From Microbacterium foliorum (GTDB taxonomy: Bacteria; Actinomycetota; Actinomycetes; Actinomycetales; Microbacteriaceae), in NCBI RefSeq assembly GCF_003367705.1, contig NZ_CP031425.1:1178001-1242000 (forward strand): a stretch of 64,000 nucleotides of DNA, given 5' to 3'. How positions within the stretch are numbered: the first letter of the stretch is position 1; the number at the start of each line of letters is the position of its first letter. The position numbers and the translations under genes are program-made. Below, piece by piece: positions 26,400-35,527 of this stretch. A model generated the notes under the pieces. It was not told the origin of the DNA and did no database searches. It was given only the letters and a program-made list of their open reading frames with translations.

Positions 26400-26500
26400 G
26401 CGCGGCCTCTTCACTATCTGAAGAACTGGCACTAGCGAATCGGCACGCGCTTTCCTAGAGTGTGGAGAGTAGTCGCATGTGCAAACGGCACTACAGGTGT

Positions 26501-26597
26501 CGGAACGTCCCCAGCGTTCCTCGCCCACTTGGATGACGAGCGTCCCCAGCGCTCCGAGTCCGCGGCCCCGAGAAGTCCCCACTTCTCCGGGGCCGCC
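26501..26597 (+). ncRNA. Candidate C-rich-loop small RNA (6C-like)
   Basis: The gap after the IclR gene contains three consecutive hairpins with C-rich loops: GGAACG-TCCCCAG-CGTTCC (26502-26520), GAGCG-TCCCCAG-CGCTC (26538-26554), and a strong terminator-like hairpin with loop CCCC (26563-26595). The identical TCCCCAG loops in two different stems are a covariation-like sign of a structured RNA. Actinobacterial 6C RNA has two hairpins with C-rich loops, and these loops base-pair with G-rich Shine-Dalgarno regions of targets. Possible -10 elements are TAGAGT (26455) or TACAGG (26492). The exact 5' end is unknown. Confidence 0.6.
26563..26595 (+). terminator. Hairpin terminator (3' end of candidate sRNA)
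   Basis: A 14-bp stem (CGGCCCC+GAGAAGT pairing with ACTTCTC+GGGGCCG, one bulged C) with loop CCCC, followed by a short T-rich run (ATCATTTTCC). Confidence 0.7.
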
Positions 26598-26645
26598 ATC
26601 ATTTTCCGGGACCGCATCCTGAGAGTCGCGCGGAGGCCGGACGGA

Positions 26646-26651
26646 TAGCAT
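26646..26651 (+). promoter_or_regulatory. -10-like hexamer TAGCAT, leaderless start of DUF6264-like gene
   Basis: TAGCAT begins 12 nt before the ATG at 26658. Confidence 0.5.
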
Positions 26652-26657
26652 GTCGGG

Positions 26658-27206
26658 ATGACGGACCAGCGGCCGCAGTACGGCGAAATCGCGACCATCG
26701 AAGAGCAGCGTCGAGCAGCAGGACTGCCGCCGCTCGACGAGGTTCCGCCGCCGACGCCCTCCGACTCCGTTCCCGCAGCCGGTGCCCGGCCGGGAGACCC
26801 GATGACGGGCAGCCGCCCTGATGCGCCCCGTCGGCGCCCGGTCGACCGTCTCGTGACCATCGCGCTGCTCGCCTACGGCCTGGTGAACGTGGTCGTGACA
26901 GGGCTGTCGTATCTCGACTTCCCGACTGCGATGAACCAGATGATGAGCGCGCTCGGCGTCGACGGCGAGTTCACGAACTTCGCGCAGGGCAAGCTCTGGG
27001 GCACGATCGCCTCGATCGTCCTCGTCGCGGGATGGTCGCTCACCGCCCTCCTCTCCGTCCGCCGGCTGCGCAGCGGCAAGGTGTCGTGGTGGGTGCCCCT
27101 GGCGGGCGGTGCTGTCACTCTGCTCGTGGCGTCGATCTGCGCCGCGATCCCGCTGATGAACGACCCGGCTTTCATCGACTTCGTCGCCAAGACCGCCGGC
27201 GGGTAG
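26658..27206 (+). CDS. DUF6264-like membrane protein
   Basis: A 182-residue protein with a Pro-rich cytoplasmic N-terminus (about 1-62) that starts MTDQRPQYGE and three predicted membrane helices (about 66-88, 112-133 and 141-163). The order resembles the actinobacterial DUF6264 family, an assignment from memory of the family pattern and therefore tentative. Conserved-looking positions include the YLDFPTAMNQMM loop between helices one and two. It probably has a leaderless mRNA. A 21-bp bidirectional hairpin follows and separates it from the aldolase gene. Function unknown. Confidence 0.75.
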   Translation: MTDQRPQYGEIATIEEQRRAAGLPPLDEVPPPTPSDSVPAAGARPGDPMTGSRPDAPRRRPVDRLVTIALLAYGLVNVVVTGLSYLDFPTAMNQMMSALGVDGEFTNFAQGKLWGTIASIVLVAGWSLTALLSVRRLRSGKVSWWVPLAGGAVTLLVASICAAIPLMNDPAFIDFVAKTAGG

Positions 27207-27213
27207 CGCGGAT

Positions 27214-27260
27214 CACACGACGATGCCCCCGACCGGATCGGTCGGGGGCATCGTCGTGTG
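27214..27260. terminator. 21-bp perfect hairpin between DUF6264-like gene and fbaA
   Basis: Perfect arms CACACGACGATGCCCCCGACC / GGTCGGGGGCATCGTCGTGTG around a GGATC loop, between convergent genes; should act in both directions. Confidence 0.85.
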
Positions 27261-27273
27261 TCGCGTCGGCGGG

Positions 27274-28302
27274 TCAGCTCTGGGACTGACCGTACGAGCC
27301 GAGCTGGCGCGTGGACTCCAGCACGCGAGCGGCCATCGCCGTCTCGGCGACCTTGCCCCAGGCGCGGGGGTCGTACAGCTTCTTGTTGCCGACCTCGCCG
27401 TCGACCTTGAGCACGCCGTCGTAGTTCTTGAACATGTAGTCGGCGATCGCGCGCGTGTAGGCGTACTGCGTGTCGGTGTCGATGTTCATCTTGATGACGC
27501 CGTTGGCCACCGCGAGGGCGATCTCGTCGTCGGTCGAGCCGGACCCGCCGTGGAAGACGAGGTCGAGCGGCTTCGCTCCGGTGTTGTACTTCGCGGCGAC
27601 CTGCTCCTGGATCTCTCCCAGCAGCTCGGGCCGCAGCTTGACCCCGCCCGGCTTGTAGACGCCGTGCACGTTGCCGAACGTCAGGGCCGCGATGTAGCGA
27701 CCCTGCTCGCCGAGACCGAGCGCCTGAACGGCCTGGTCGACATCGGCGAACGTGGTGTACAGGGCCTCGTTCGAGCCCTCGTGCTGCACGCCGTCCTCCT
27801 CGCCGCCGACGACGCCGATCTCGACCTCGAGGATGGCGTTGATGTTCTTCATGCGGGGGAGCAGATCCTTGGCGATCTCGATGTTCTCCGCGAGCGGGAC
27901 GGCCGAGCCGTCCCACATGTGCGACTGGAAGATCGGGTTGCGTCCGGCCTTGACCTCTTCTTCGGACGCGGCGATCAGCGGCTCGACGAAGCCGGCGAGG
28001 GCGTCCTTCGGGCAGTGGTCGGTGTGCAGGGCGACGGTGACCGGGTAGTTCTTGGCGACCTCGGTGGCGTAGCGGGCGAAGGCGAGCGCGCCGGTCGCGC
28101 GTGCCTTCACCGTGTGGCCGGCGAAGTAGTCGGCACCGCCGGTGGTGACCTGGATGATGCCGTCGGAGCCGGCCTCGGTGAGGCCCTGCAGGACGGAGTT
28201 GATCGTCTGCGAGCTCGAGACGTTGAAAGCCGGGTACGCGAAGCCGCCGGCCTTCGCGCGGTCGAGCATTTCGGCGTACTGATCCGGGGTGGCGACGGGC
28301 AT
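27274..28302 (-). CDS. fbaA: Class II fructose-bisphosphate aldolase
   Basis: A 342-residue zinc-dependent aldolase interconverting fructose 1,6-bisphosphate with dihydroxyacetone phosphate and glyceraldehyde 3-phosphate. Zinc-ligand and catalytic regions seen: VALHTDHCPKDAL (about 94-106, with Asp and two His), the E-rich EVEIGVVGGEEDGVQ (about 155-169), GNVHGVYKPGG (about 210-220) and HGGSGSTDDEI (about 250-260). The ATG has GCAGGAG upstream. It lies divergent from glpX, which hydrolyses the same fructose bisphosphate, so the two gluconeogenic enzymes share a ~185-bp promoter region. Confidence 0.96.
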   Translation of the reverse strand: MPVATPDQYAEMLDRAKAGGFAYPAFNVSSSQTINSVLQGLTEAGSDGIIQVTTGGADYFAGHTVKARATGALAFARYATEVAKNYPVTVALHTDHCPKDALAGFVEPLIAASEEEVKAGRNPIFQSHMWDGSAVPLAENIEIAKDLLPRMKNINAILEVEIGVVGGEEDGVQHEGSNEALYTTFADVDQAVQALGLGEQGRYIAALTFGNVHGVYKPGGVKLRPELLGEIQEQVAAKYNTGAKPLDLVFHGGSGSTDDEIALAVANGVIKMNIDTDTQYAYTRAIADYMFKNYDGVLKVDGEVGNKKLYDPRAWGKVAETAMAARVLESTRQLGSYGQSQS

Positions 28303-28474
28303 GAGAAACTCCTGCGATAGGGGAAGCCGGGACAGCAGTCACTCTATCGGGGCTGGCTCGCGGATGTCGTCGGTGCCGGTCGGCGAGCGCGTCCGTCATG
28401 ACACTCTGTTAAGAAGCGGGATTCCTTCGGCTCCGGACAGGCGAAAACAGCCCTGTCGGGATCGTTCTGCTGGC

Positions 28475-28480
28475 TAGGCT
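28475..28480 (+). promoter_or_regulatory. -10-like hexamer TAGGCT, leaderless glpX start
   Basis: TAGGCT begins 12 nt before the ATG at 28487 and no ribosome binding site is seen. Confidence 0.5.
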
Positions 28481-28486
28481 GGCCGC

Positions 28487-29473
28487 ATGGTGAGTCTGAC
28501 TGCGGATCTGAGCCCTCTTCGTCCCGATCGAAACCTCGCGATGGAGCTGGTGCGTGCGACCGAGGCGGCGGCGATCCGCGCCGTGCCGTTCATCGGCCGG
28601 GGTGCCAAAGAGGCCGCCGACGGAGCAGCCGTCGATGCGATGCGCGCCTTCCTCGGGACTGTCGCGTTCCAGGGGCGCGTGGTCATCGGCGAGGGGGAGA
28701 AGGACAACGCCCCCATGCTCTTCAACGGCGAGGAGGTGGGCACCGGCACGGGGCCCGCGTGCGACATCGCGGTCGACCCGATCGACGGAACCTCCCTCAC
28801 CGCTGCCGGACGGCAGAACGCGCTCTCTGTCATCGCTGTCTCGGACCGCGGATCGATGCTCGACGCATCCAGCGTCTTCTATATGGACAAGCTGGTCACG
28901 GGACCGGCGGGCGTCGGAGTCGTCGACATCCGCCTTCCGATCGGCGAGAACATCCGCAAGCTCGCCGGGGCGCTCGGCAAGCCGGTGGACGAGATCGTGG
29001 TGTCGGTGCTGAATCGCCCCCGGCACGAGAAGCTGATCCAGGAGATCCGGGATGCGGGTGCCGGAACCCGCCTGATGAGCGACGGCGACGTGGCCGGTGG
29101 CATCAATGCCGCCCGTCACGCCGCGCGCACGGACATGTGCGTCGGCGTGGGCGGAAGCCCGGAGGGCATCGTCACCGCCTGCGCGATCAAGGCGCTCGGT
29201 GGACACATCCAGGGACGCCTGTGGCCCCGCGATGATGAGGAGCGCCAGCGCGGCATCGATGCGGGGCTCGACATGGACAAGGTCTACGAGGCCGATGATC
29301 TGGTGCGCGGTGACAACACGATCTTCGTCGCCACCGGCGTCACGGACGGTCAGCTCGTGGCCGGTGTCCGTCGCGAGGGCGGTTACATCTACACCGAGAG
29401 CGTCGTGCTGCGCGGGGCCTCGGGAACACTGCGCAGAATCGCGTCGGAGCACCTCGTCTCGAAGTGGCTCTGA
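28487..29473 (+). CDS. glpX: Class II fructose-1,6-bisphosphatase
   Basis: A 328-residue GlpX phosphatase removing the C1 phosphate from fructose 1,6-bisphosphate, the committed gluconeogenic step in actinobacteria. Metal-binding residues are in VVIGEGEKDNAPM (about 65-77) and the Li+-sensitive phosphatase motif VDPIDGTSLTA (about 95-105). The phosphate-binding GVGGSPEGI lies near 218-226 and RPRHEKLIQEIR near 178. The start is ATG 28487 with a leaderless-type promoter. Divergent from fbaA. Length normal. Confidence 0.95.
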   Translation: MVSLTADLSPLRPDRNLAMELVRATEAAAIRAVPFIGRGAKEAADGAAVDAMRAFLGTVAFQGRVVIGEGEKDNAPMLFNGEEVGTGTGPACDIAVDPIDGTSLTAAGRQNALSVIAVSDRGSMLDASSVFYMDKLVTGPAGVGVVDIRLPIGENIRKLAGALGKPVDEIVVSVLNRPRHEKLIQEIRDAGAGTRLMSDGDVAGGINAARHAARTDMCVGVGGSPEGIVTACAIKALGGHIQGRLWPRDDEERQRGIDAGLDMDKVYEADDLVRGDNTIFVATGVTDGQLVAGVRREGGYIYTESVVLRGASGTLRRIASEHLVSKWL

Positions 29474-29631
29474 CACGATCGGTCTGACCGCGCCACGGGC
29501 ATCGTTACAGACCCGGTACCGCGTCGCGGAGCGCTGAACCGGGCTTCCTCCGGTCGCCGTGTCACAATTGACACTGGATTTGTCGCCGTCGACGGAGCCG
29601 CCAGGCACCGCAGGCACAGGAGGGCAGACCG

Positions 29632-29931
29632 ATGACAACGCAGCACACGAGTGGCTCCAAAGCCGCTCCGACCAAGATCGTGACGACGAGCACGGGGCGC
29701 ATCATGCGTGTCAGGGTCGACGAAGCGGGCGCGCCGATCGCGAGCAACGTCGCTACGCCGCCGGTGGTCAAGGCCCCCGTAGTCGCGGATCCCGCGCGCC
29801 GAGCCGACGTCCTCTTCCGCGTTCGTCGCGACGAGGGCCATGAACTCAGCTCCTGGTGGATGATCGGCGCATTCGTCGTCACCAGCGGGCTCGTCATTCT
29901 GCTGCTCAGCGGCGTTCCCGGCATCGCCTGA
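29632..29931 (+). CDS. Small C-terminally anchored membrane protein, unknown
   Basis: A 99-residue protein I do not recognise. The cytoplasmic part (about 1-73) is polar with TSTGRIMRVRVDEAG, and a single membrane helix (about 75-95, WWMIGAFVVTSGLVILLLSG) sits at the C-terminus, a tail-anchored layout. AGGAGGG lies just upstream of the ATG. The gene is alone between glpX and the convergent rmuC, with a ~160-bp upstream region in which I see nothing else. No functional motif. Confidence 0.7.
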   Translation: MTTQHTSGSKAAPTKIVTTSTGRIMRVRVDEAGAPIASNVATPPVVKAPVVADPARRADVLFRVRRDEGHELSSWWMIGAFVVTSGLVILLLSGVPGIA

Positions 29932-29956
29932 CGACACCTCGCGACGGCGTCACCCG

Positions 29957-31327
29957 TCAGCGGCGAGCGTCCAGGGATCCGTCCGGGGCCGAGAACGGCT
30001 GTTCCGTGTTCTCCGCGTCAGAGTCATCCGTGTCAGCGCTCTCTGCGTCGTCGCGAACCGCATCTTCGCGATCCATATCGTCGGGACCCACGTCGTCGAG
30101 CCGCGCGCGGATCTCGCCGACGTCGGCGATCATCGCCGCGTCGTCCTGATCCCGGGCGGCGATGAGTTCCGTCGCGGTGAACCTGCGTGTCTGCGCGGCG
30201 ATGGTCGGGGGAGCGGCATCGAGAGTCGTGGCGCTGATACCGGGGAACTGCCGTGCGGTCACGAGAACCCTGTTCTCGAGCGAACCGGCGAACCTGTTGT
30301 AGCTCTCGACGGTGCGTTCCAGAGCTCTGCGCAGATCGTCGGCATGGCCGGCGAGCACGCCCAGACGGTCGTAGAGCTGCGTCCCGAGGGTGAGGAGTGC
30401 ACGGGCCTCGGTCGAGACCTCCTGCTGCGTCCACGTGTACGCGACGGTCTTGAGCACCGCCCACAGGTTCACGGGGGAGGCCAGGGCGACCCGCCTGCCG
30501 AAGGCGTAGTCGAGCAGCGTCGGATCTTCGTCGATCGCGGCCGCGAGCAGCGATTCGCTCGGCAGGAAGCAGATCACGAATTCGGGGCTCGAGTCGAGCC
30601 CCGCCCAGTACGCCTTCTTCGCCAGCGCATCGATGTGGGCGCGGACCGCCTTCACGTGCTTCTGCATGTGCTGACGGCGCTGTGCCTCGTGGGCGTCTCC
30701 CAACGGCAGCGCGGAGGCTTCGAGGTAGGCGTCGAGCGGCACCTTCGCATCGACGGCGATGGAGGCGCCTCCGGCGAGACGGATCACCATGTCGGGTCGA
30801 CCCCGCCCCTGATCGGACGAGATGGTCGTCTGCAGGTCGAAGTCGACGTGCCGGGTCAGCCCCGCCGCCTCGACCACGCGGCGCAGCTGCGTCTCGCCCC
30901 ACACACCGCGCGTCGCCGTGGACTTCAACGCCCCGGCCAGGGACTCGGTGGTCGCGCGCAGCGCCTCGTCGGACTCCTGCGCGCGACGCAGCTGCTCCGC
31001 GAGCGAGCCGAACTGCGCATGGCGCTCCTGCTCGATGGCCGAGACCTTCTGCTGCATCTGCTGCAGGCTCTCGCGCACCGGGGCGAGCGCGGTGAGCACC
31101 GCGTTCTGCTGCTGCACCCGCTGCGCCTCGGCGCGCTGCTCGCCGCGTGCGTGCTCCACGGCATCTCGGTACAGGTCGTACTGACGGTCGCGATCGTCTC
31201 GTGCGGCCACCAGCTCGGCCCGCGCCGTGGCGAGCTCGCCCGCCCCGCGGAAGGCGTGGAGATACCAGCCCACAGCGACGCCGGCCACCAGTGCGGCCAG
31301 GAGGAGAACCATCGTCAGAGCGTCCAT
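29957..31327 (-). CDS. rmuC: DNA recombination protein RmuC
   Basis: A 456-residue RmuC-family protein, thought to limit DNA inversion/rearrangement and carrying a predicted nuclease-like core. An N-terminal membrane helix (about 5-22) is followed by a long coiled coil (about 35-130; RVQQQNAVLTALAPVRESL). The RmuC domain (about 130-380) has TRGVWGETQLRRVVEAAGL, GRPDMVIRLAGG, IAVDAKVPLDAYLEA (the D-x-K of the nuclease-like core) and FLPSESLLAAA. The tail is Asp/Glu-rich. Same strand as the exonuclease gene upstream but 43 bp apart. Family call firm; biochemical role not established. Confidence 0.93.
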   Translation of the reverse strand: MDALTMVLLLAALVAGVAVGWYLHAFRGAGELATARAELVAARDDRDRQYDLYRDAVEHARGEQRAEAQRVQQQNAVLTALAPVRESLQQMQQKVSAIEQERHAQFGSLAEQLRRAQESDEALRATTESLAGALKSTATRGVWGETQLRRVVEAAGLTRHVDFDLQTTISSDQGRGRPDMVIRLAGGASIAVDAKVPLDAYLEASALPLGDAHEAQRRQHMQKHVKAVRAHIDALAKKAYWAGLDSSPEFVICFLPSESLLAAAIDEDPTLLDYAFGRRVALASPVNLWAVLKTVAYTWTQQEVSTEARALLTLGTQLYDRLGVLAGHADDLRRALERTVESYNRFAGSLENRVLVTARQFPGISATTLDAAPPTIAAQTRRFTATELIAARDQDDAAMIADVGEIRARLDDVGPDDMDREDAVRDDAESADTDDSDAENTEQPFSAPDGSLDARR

Positions 31328-31370
31328 GTCTCCATGATGCGCGCGACCACGGACATTCGTCCGTCACGAC

Positions 31371-31961
31371 TCAGGCGACAGCGCGCTCCGGGAGTGCGGC
31401 GGGCTCGGTCACGCGCAGGGACAGAGCTGCGGCGAGGCCGAAGATGTCGGGGGAGGCCGTGCGGCGAGCGGCATCCATCACGATGTGGGCGCAGGCGAGA
31501 GCATCCGCGAGCGCATCGTGATGCGAGAAGCCCGTGAACCCTGCGGCTTCGGCCGCTTTCGGCAGACGATAGGAGTCGAGGTCATAGACCTTCCTGGCGA
31601 CCTGCAGGCTGCACAGCGAGCGGTAGGGCGGGCAGTCGCCCCCGGTCACCTCCGAGGCGCGGCGCAGGACGTTGAGGTCGAACCCGGCGTTGTGAGCGAC
31701 CAGCACGTCGGCTCCCGCGAACTCGCACAGGCGGTCGAACTGGTCGACCCAGGTCGCGGCCGAACGCACATCGTGCGCGCGGATGCCGTGGATCCGGGTG
31801 TTCCACTCCTGGAACTCGTCGTGCCCGGCCGGCGGACGGATCAGCCATCCCGCGGTGGCGACGACCTGACCGTCGCGGACGCGGACGAGCCCGACAGAAC
31901 AGGCGGAGGCGGGGCTGGAGTTCGCGGTCTCGAAGTCGATCGCAGTGAAGTCCAGGGGCAC
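31371..31961 (-). CDS. DnaQ-type 3'-5' exonuclease
   Basis: A 196-residue DEDDh exonuclease like the epsilon proofreading subunit or RNase T. The ExoI motif is AIDFETA (about 7-13, Asp9 and Glu11), ExoII is LVAHNAGFDLNVLRRA (about 85-100) and ExoIII is HHDALADALACAHI (about 150-163). GTG 31961 is the start; the adjacent out-of-frame ATG is ignored. The C-terminal ~30 residues after DIFGLAAAL are not conserved. It may act in repair or RNA trimming rather than replication, as it lacks a DNA polymerase partner nearby. Confidence 0.92.
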   Translation of the reverse strand: MPLDFTAIDFETANSSPASACSVGLVRVRDGQVVATAGWLIRPPAGHDEFQEWNTRIHGIRAHDVRSAATWVDQFDRLCEFAGADVLVAHNAGFDLNVLRRASEVTGGDCPPYRSLCSLQVARKVYDLDSYRLPKAAEAAGFTGFSHHDALADALACAHIVMDAARRTASPDIFGLAAALSLRVTEPAALPERAVA

Positions 31962-32008
31962 ATCCCCACTCTCTCCCGAGCGTCCTGACGCCCGAGGAGG
32001 ACTCGCCG

Positions 32009-32014
32009 TAGGCT
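32009..32014 (+). promoter_or_regulatory. -10-like hexamer TAGGCT, leaderless methyltransferase start
   Basis: TAGGCT begins 12 nt before the ATG at 32021. Confidence 0.5.
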
Positions 32015-32020
32015 GGCGAT

Positions 32021-32770
32021 ATGAGTGCAGACAGGGCGACGTCGTTCGGTTCCGAGGCAGAGAACTACGAGGCCGGGCGCCCCGAGTATCCCTTCGAGGC
32101 CGTCGCCTGGATGCTCGAGCGGATGCCGCAGGGTGCCCGCCGCATCGCCGACGTCGGAGCGGGCACGGGCAAGCTCACGCGGGTGATCCGCCAGGCTCCG
32201 GATGCCGAGGTCGTCGCCGTCGACCCCGATCCGGAGATGCTCGCCGCGCTGCGGCGGAGCGTTCCCGGCATCCCGACCTTCCAGGGGTCGGCCGAGCACA
32301 TGCCGGTGCCGGATGCGAGCCTGGATGCGGTGACGCTCGGCCAGGCGTGGCACTGGGTCGACCCGCTCGCGGCATCCGTCGAACTCGGCCGGGTGGTGCG
32401 CACCGGGGGAGTGCTCGGCCTGATCTGGAACATCCGCGATGAGCGCGTCGAGTGGGTGCGTCGGCTGACCGACATCATGCACAGCAGCCCGGCCGAGAAC
32501 ATGGTCAACGGCCCCGAGTCCGAAGGGCCGCGCATCGCCGAGCCGTTCGGAGAGGTCGAGACGCAGCGGTGGGAGTGGAACCGGGCGATGACGCGCGCGC
32601 AGCTGCACCGGATGGCGCTCTCGCGCAGCTACCTCATCACGGCCCCTGTCGAGGAGCGCACCGAGATCATCCGGCACATGGACGCACTGTTCGACGAGCT
32701 CGGGCTCGAGGGCGAGGGCACGATCGACCTGCCGTACGTCACGCACGTGTTCCGCGCCGTCCGCGGCTGA
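32021..32770 (+). CDS. Class I SAM-dependent methyltransferase
   Basis: A 249-residue Rossmann-fold methyltransferase of the Methyltransf_11/25 group. SAM-binding motif I is IADVGAGTGKLT (about 43-54), with the acidic residue of motif II in VVAVDPDPEML (about 66-76) and TLGQAWHWVDP at about 104-114, a pattern common in UbiE/trans-aconitate-like enzymes. The substrate cannot be inferred. A leaderless-type hexamer lies 12 nt before the ATG. It stands alone, divergent from the exonuclease, and its stop is 57 bp before ychF. Confidence 0.88.
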   Translation: MSADRATSFGSEAENYEAGRPEYPFEAVAWMLERMPQGARRIADVGAGTGKLTRVIRQAPDAEVVAVDPDPEMLAALRRSVPGIPTFQGSAEHMPVPDASLDAVTLGQAWHWVDPLAASVELGRVVRTGGVLGLIWNIRDERVEWVRRLTDIMHSSPAENMVNGPESEGPRIAEPFGEVETQRWEWNRAMTRAQLHRMALSRSYLITAPVEERTEIIRHMDALFDELGLEGEGTIDLPYVTHVFRAVRG

Positions 32771-32827
32771 GCGGGGATCGCCCGGCACGCAGGGGCGGAG
32801 CATCCGCGACCGGTAGACTCGACCCCC

Positions 32828-33901
<1,074 letters not shown>

Positions 33902-33920
33902 GTGGGACCAGTGGTCGTCA

Positions 33921-34343
33921 GTGATGGACCGGAAGATGTACGAGCCGAACGGGCTGCTGTCGCGCCTTGTCGGCGAGAGGATGTACTCCGTCGAGTTCGT
34001 CCTTAACGACTATGTGCAGTTTCGGTTCGACGGATCGCCCGGCGCGGGTGACCCGGTCACGCTCAATTGCTACGTCTGGCCCCTGATCGAGTTCGATGGA
34101 CGCACGTGGAGCGAGAAGGACGCCGGATATGCGGATGCCCTGCGCAGGCTGACGCCCGGTACGGTCGTTTCGACAACGGAACAGACGGGATCAGGCGTTC
34201 GAATCGCCCTGGACACCGGCGCACTTGTCATCCACCCGACGCTCGACGACATTCACGTGGAGATTGCGGAGATCAGCGGATTCAAAGACGGCGCATGGAT
34301 GGTGTGGCGTCCCGGTGAAGAGAGCTTCGAGGACTTGGCATGA
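33921..34343 (+). CDS. DUF6188-like small protein (cassette gene 1)
   Basis: A 140-residue soluble protein of unknown function, lower in GC than its neighbours. The pattern LLSRLVGERMYSVEFVLNDY, then LIEFDGRTWSEKD and VIHPTLDDIHVEIAEI, resembles DUF6188-type proteins, which are reminiscent of immunity proteins of polymorphic toxins; this is tentative. The start is GTG 33921 or ATG 33924 with no clear ribosome binding site. It occupies the space between direct repeats 1 and 2, and its TGA (34341-34343) directly abuts repeat 2. It looks like a captured cassette. Confidence 0.75.
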   Translation: MMDRKMYEPNGLLSRLVGERMYSVEFVLNDYVQFRFDGSPGAGDPVTLNCYVWPLIEFDGRTWSEKDAGYADALRRLTPGTVVSTTEQTGSGVRIALDTGALVIHPTLDDIHVEIAEISGFKDGAWMVWRPGEESFEDLA

Positions 34344-34346
34344 AGC

Positions 34347-34379
34347 GCGACGTCGTGGAGTTCCGCTTCAACAACTGAG
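34347..34379 (+). repeat. Direct repeat 2: copy of ychF 3' end
   Basis: 33 bp identical to 33870-33902. With an ATG at 34340 that overlaps the stop of the preceding gene (ATGA) it forms a 12-codon mini-ORF (MKRDVVEFRFNN), which is probably only a relic of the ychF tail. Confidence 0.95.
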
Positions 34380-34395
34380 GTCGGGCGGATCCAAG

Positions 34396-34401
34396 TAAGC
34401 T
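34396..34401 (+). promoter_or_regulatory. -10-like hexamer TAAGCT, leaderless start of cassette gene 2
   Basis: TAAGCT begins 12 nt before the ATG at 34408, so the second cassette seems to carry its own promoter. Confidence 0.45.
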
Positions 34402-34407
34402 TCGTCG

Positions 34408-34917
34408 ATGATCCAGAGCAACAGGGCGTCGCTCAGCATCCACAGCGACACGAAGACGGTAGCCGAGATCTCCGCGATGCTCGGAATGGAGCCTACTGGC
34501 TGGGGTGACAAAGGCGATCTCACCCCTGCCGGGCGGGCCGGTCGGAACTATGCGCCGGAGCGTCTGACGCATCAGCGGACCTTTTGGTCGCTCGATGCGT
34601 ATATTGACGAACCGAGTGCCGACGATCAGACCGGCTTCTCCGCACTTCGCGCGTTGGTGGTGAGACTGGAACCCAAGGCGCAGGCGCTCATGGATCTGCG
34701 CCAAGGCGGCGAAACCGTGCTCTGGTGGTCCGGAGACTCCGACAGCACGCAAGGTGGATTCGTGCTGGAGGCGGACCTGATCAGTGGCATTGCCAAGCTG
34801 GGCTGTGATGTCTTCGGCACCGCTTATCTCACCGAGGACGACGAGGACGAGGATGCGATGAGGGACAGCGACGTCACTGAGTTCGGTATCGGAAGTACAC
34901 CCACGAGCAAGAACTGA
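34408..34917 (+). CDS. DUF4279-like protein (cassette gene 2)
   Basis: A 169-residue soluble protein resembling the DUF4279 family: a beta-rich start NRASLSIHSDTKTVAEISAMLGMEPTGWGDKGD, then HQRTFWSLDAYI and a WWSGDSDSTQGGFVLEADLI segment, ending in an acidic Asp/Glu tail. Family function is unknown; members are often found in defence- or immunity-like neighbourhoods. Base composition is lower in GC than ychF. A leaderless-type promoter lies in the gap after repeat 2, and cassette gene 3 follows after 5 bp, so the two are co-transcribed. Confidence 0.78.
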   Translation: MIQSNRASLSIHSDTKTVAEISAMLGMEPTGWGDKGDLTPAGRAGRNYAPERLTHQRTFWSLDAYIDEPSADDQTGFSALRALVVRLEPKAQALMDLRQGGETVLWWSGDSDSTQGGFVLEADLISGIAKLGCDVFGTAYLTEDDEDEDAMRDSDVTEFGIGSTPTSKN

Positions 34918-34922
34918 TCGCG

Positions 34923-35486
34923 ATGGTTTCGCGGCGGTTGCACAAGGCGCTCCAACGGGCGCAGGAAACGAAGTCGATTCTGCGCATCGAGCGCAAGCCG
35001 AAGTTCGCCGATCGGGTCGATGGCATCGTGCTTCGAATCGGCGAGCAGTGGATTCTGATGGCGCAGACCGCCGACGGCGGGTACTTCGACGGGTACGTCC
35101 TGCTCCGATTGCGCGATGTCGCGCGTCTCACGCCTGACGAGACATTTGCCCACGAGTTCGTCAGGCTTCAGCCTGAGTGGCCGCCTTCCTTCCCCTTCGA
35201 CGTCGATCTGGACGACACTGCGTCCGCCCTCAGCGGGTTTGCGCGTCAAGGCGAATTGGTCGGGATTCAGAAGGAGAATGAACGCAGCGCGATCTGGATC
35301 GGCACTCCGGATGATCTGACTTCGCGCTATATCTACCTGAACGAAGTTCGACCAGATGCCACGTGGCATCCTCGACCGCTCGGCTACAAGCTGCGGTCGA
35401 TCACGATGGCTGAGGTGGGTACGCGGTACCTCATCGGGCTATCGGAGGTCGCAGGGGCGGGTGCTTCGTCGGTTCGAGCCGACTAG
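34923..35486 (+). CDS. Unrecognised protein (cassette gene 3)
   Basis: A 187-residue protein I do not recognise. It starts MVSRRLHKALQRAQ and has a beta-rich core (SILRIERKPKFADRVDGIVLRIGEQWILMAQ, then YFDGYVLLRLRDVARLTPDE), followed by SAIWIGTPDDLTSRYIYLNEVRPD. There is no membrane helix or catalytic motif. The TAG stop at 35484-35486 lies in frame at the very edge of direct repeat 3. It forms a two-gene unit with the DUF4279-like gene. A paired immunity or regulatory role is possible but only inferred from the pattern of small unlinked genes. Confidence 0.72.
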   Translation: MVSRRLHKALQRAQETKSILRIERKPKFADRVDGIVLRIGEQWILMAQTADGGYFDGYVLLRLRDVARLTPDETFAHEFVRLQPEWPPSFPFDVDLDDTASALSGFARQGELVGIQKENERSAIWIGTPDDLTSRYIYLNEVRPDATWHPRPLGYKLRSITMAEVGTRYLIGLSEVAGAGASSVRAD

Positions 35487-35523
35487 GACGGCGACGTGGT
35501 GGAGTTCCGCTTCAACAACTGAG
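35485..35523 (+). repeat. Direct repeat 3: copy of ychF 3' end
   Basis: 39 bp matching 33864-33902 with one synonymous-type difference (GTC to GTG). It is followed by the hairpin that presumably terminated ychF before the insertions. Confidence 0.95.
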
Positions 35524-35527
35524 CGTC

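Noticed and set aside
33903..35484. Polymorphic toxin immunity island
   Set aside because: The genes look immunity-like but no toxin, RHS or WXG100 gene is in the window, so this is left as an inference about the cargo only.
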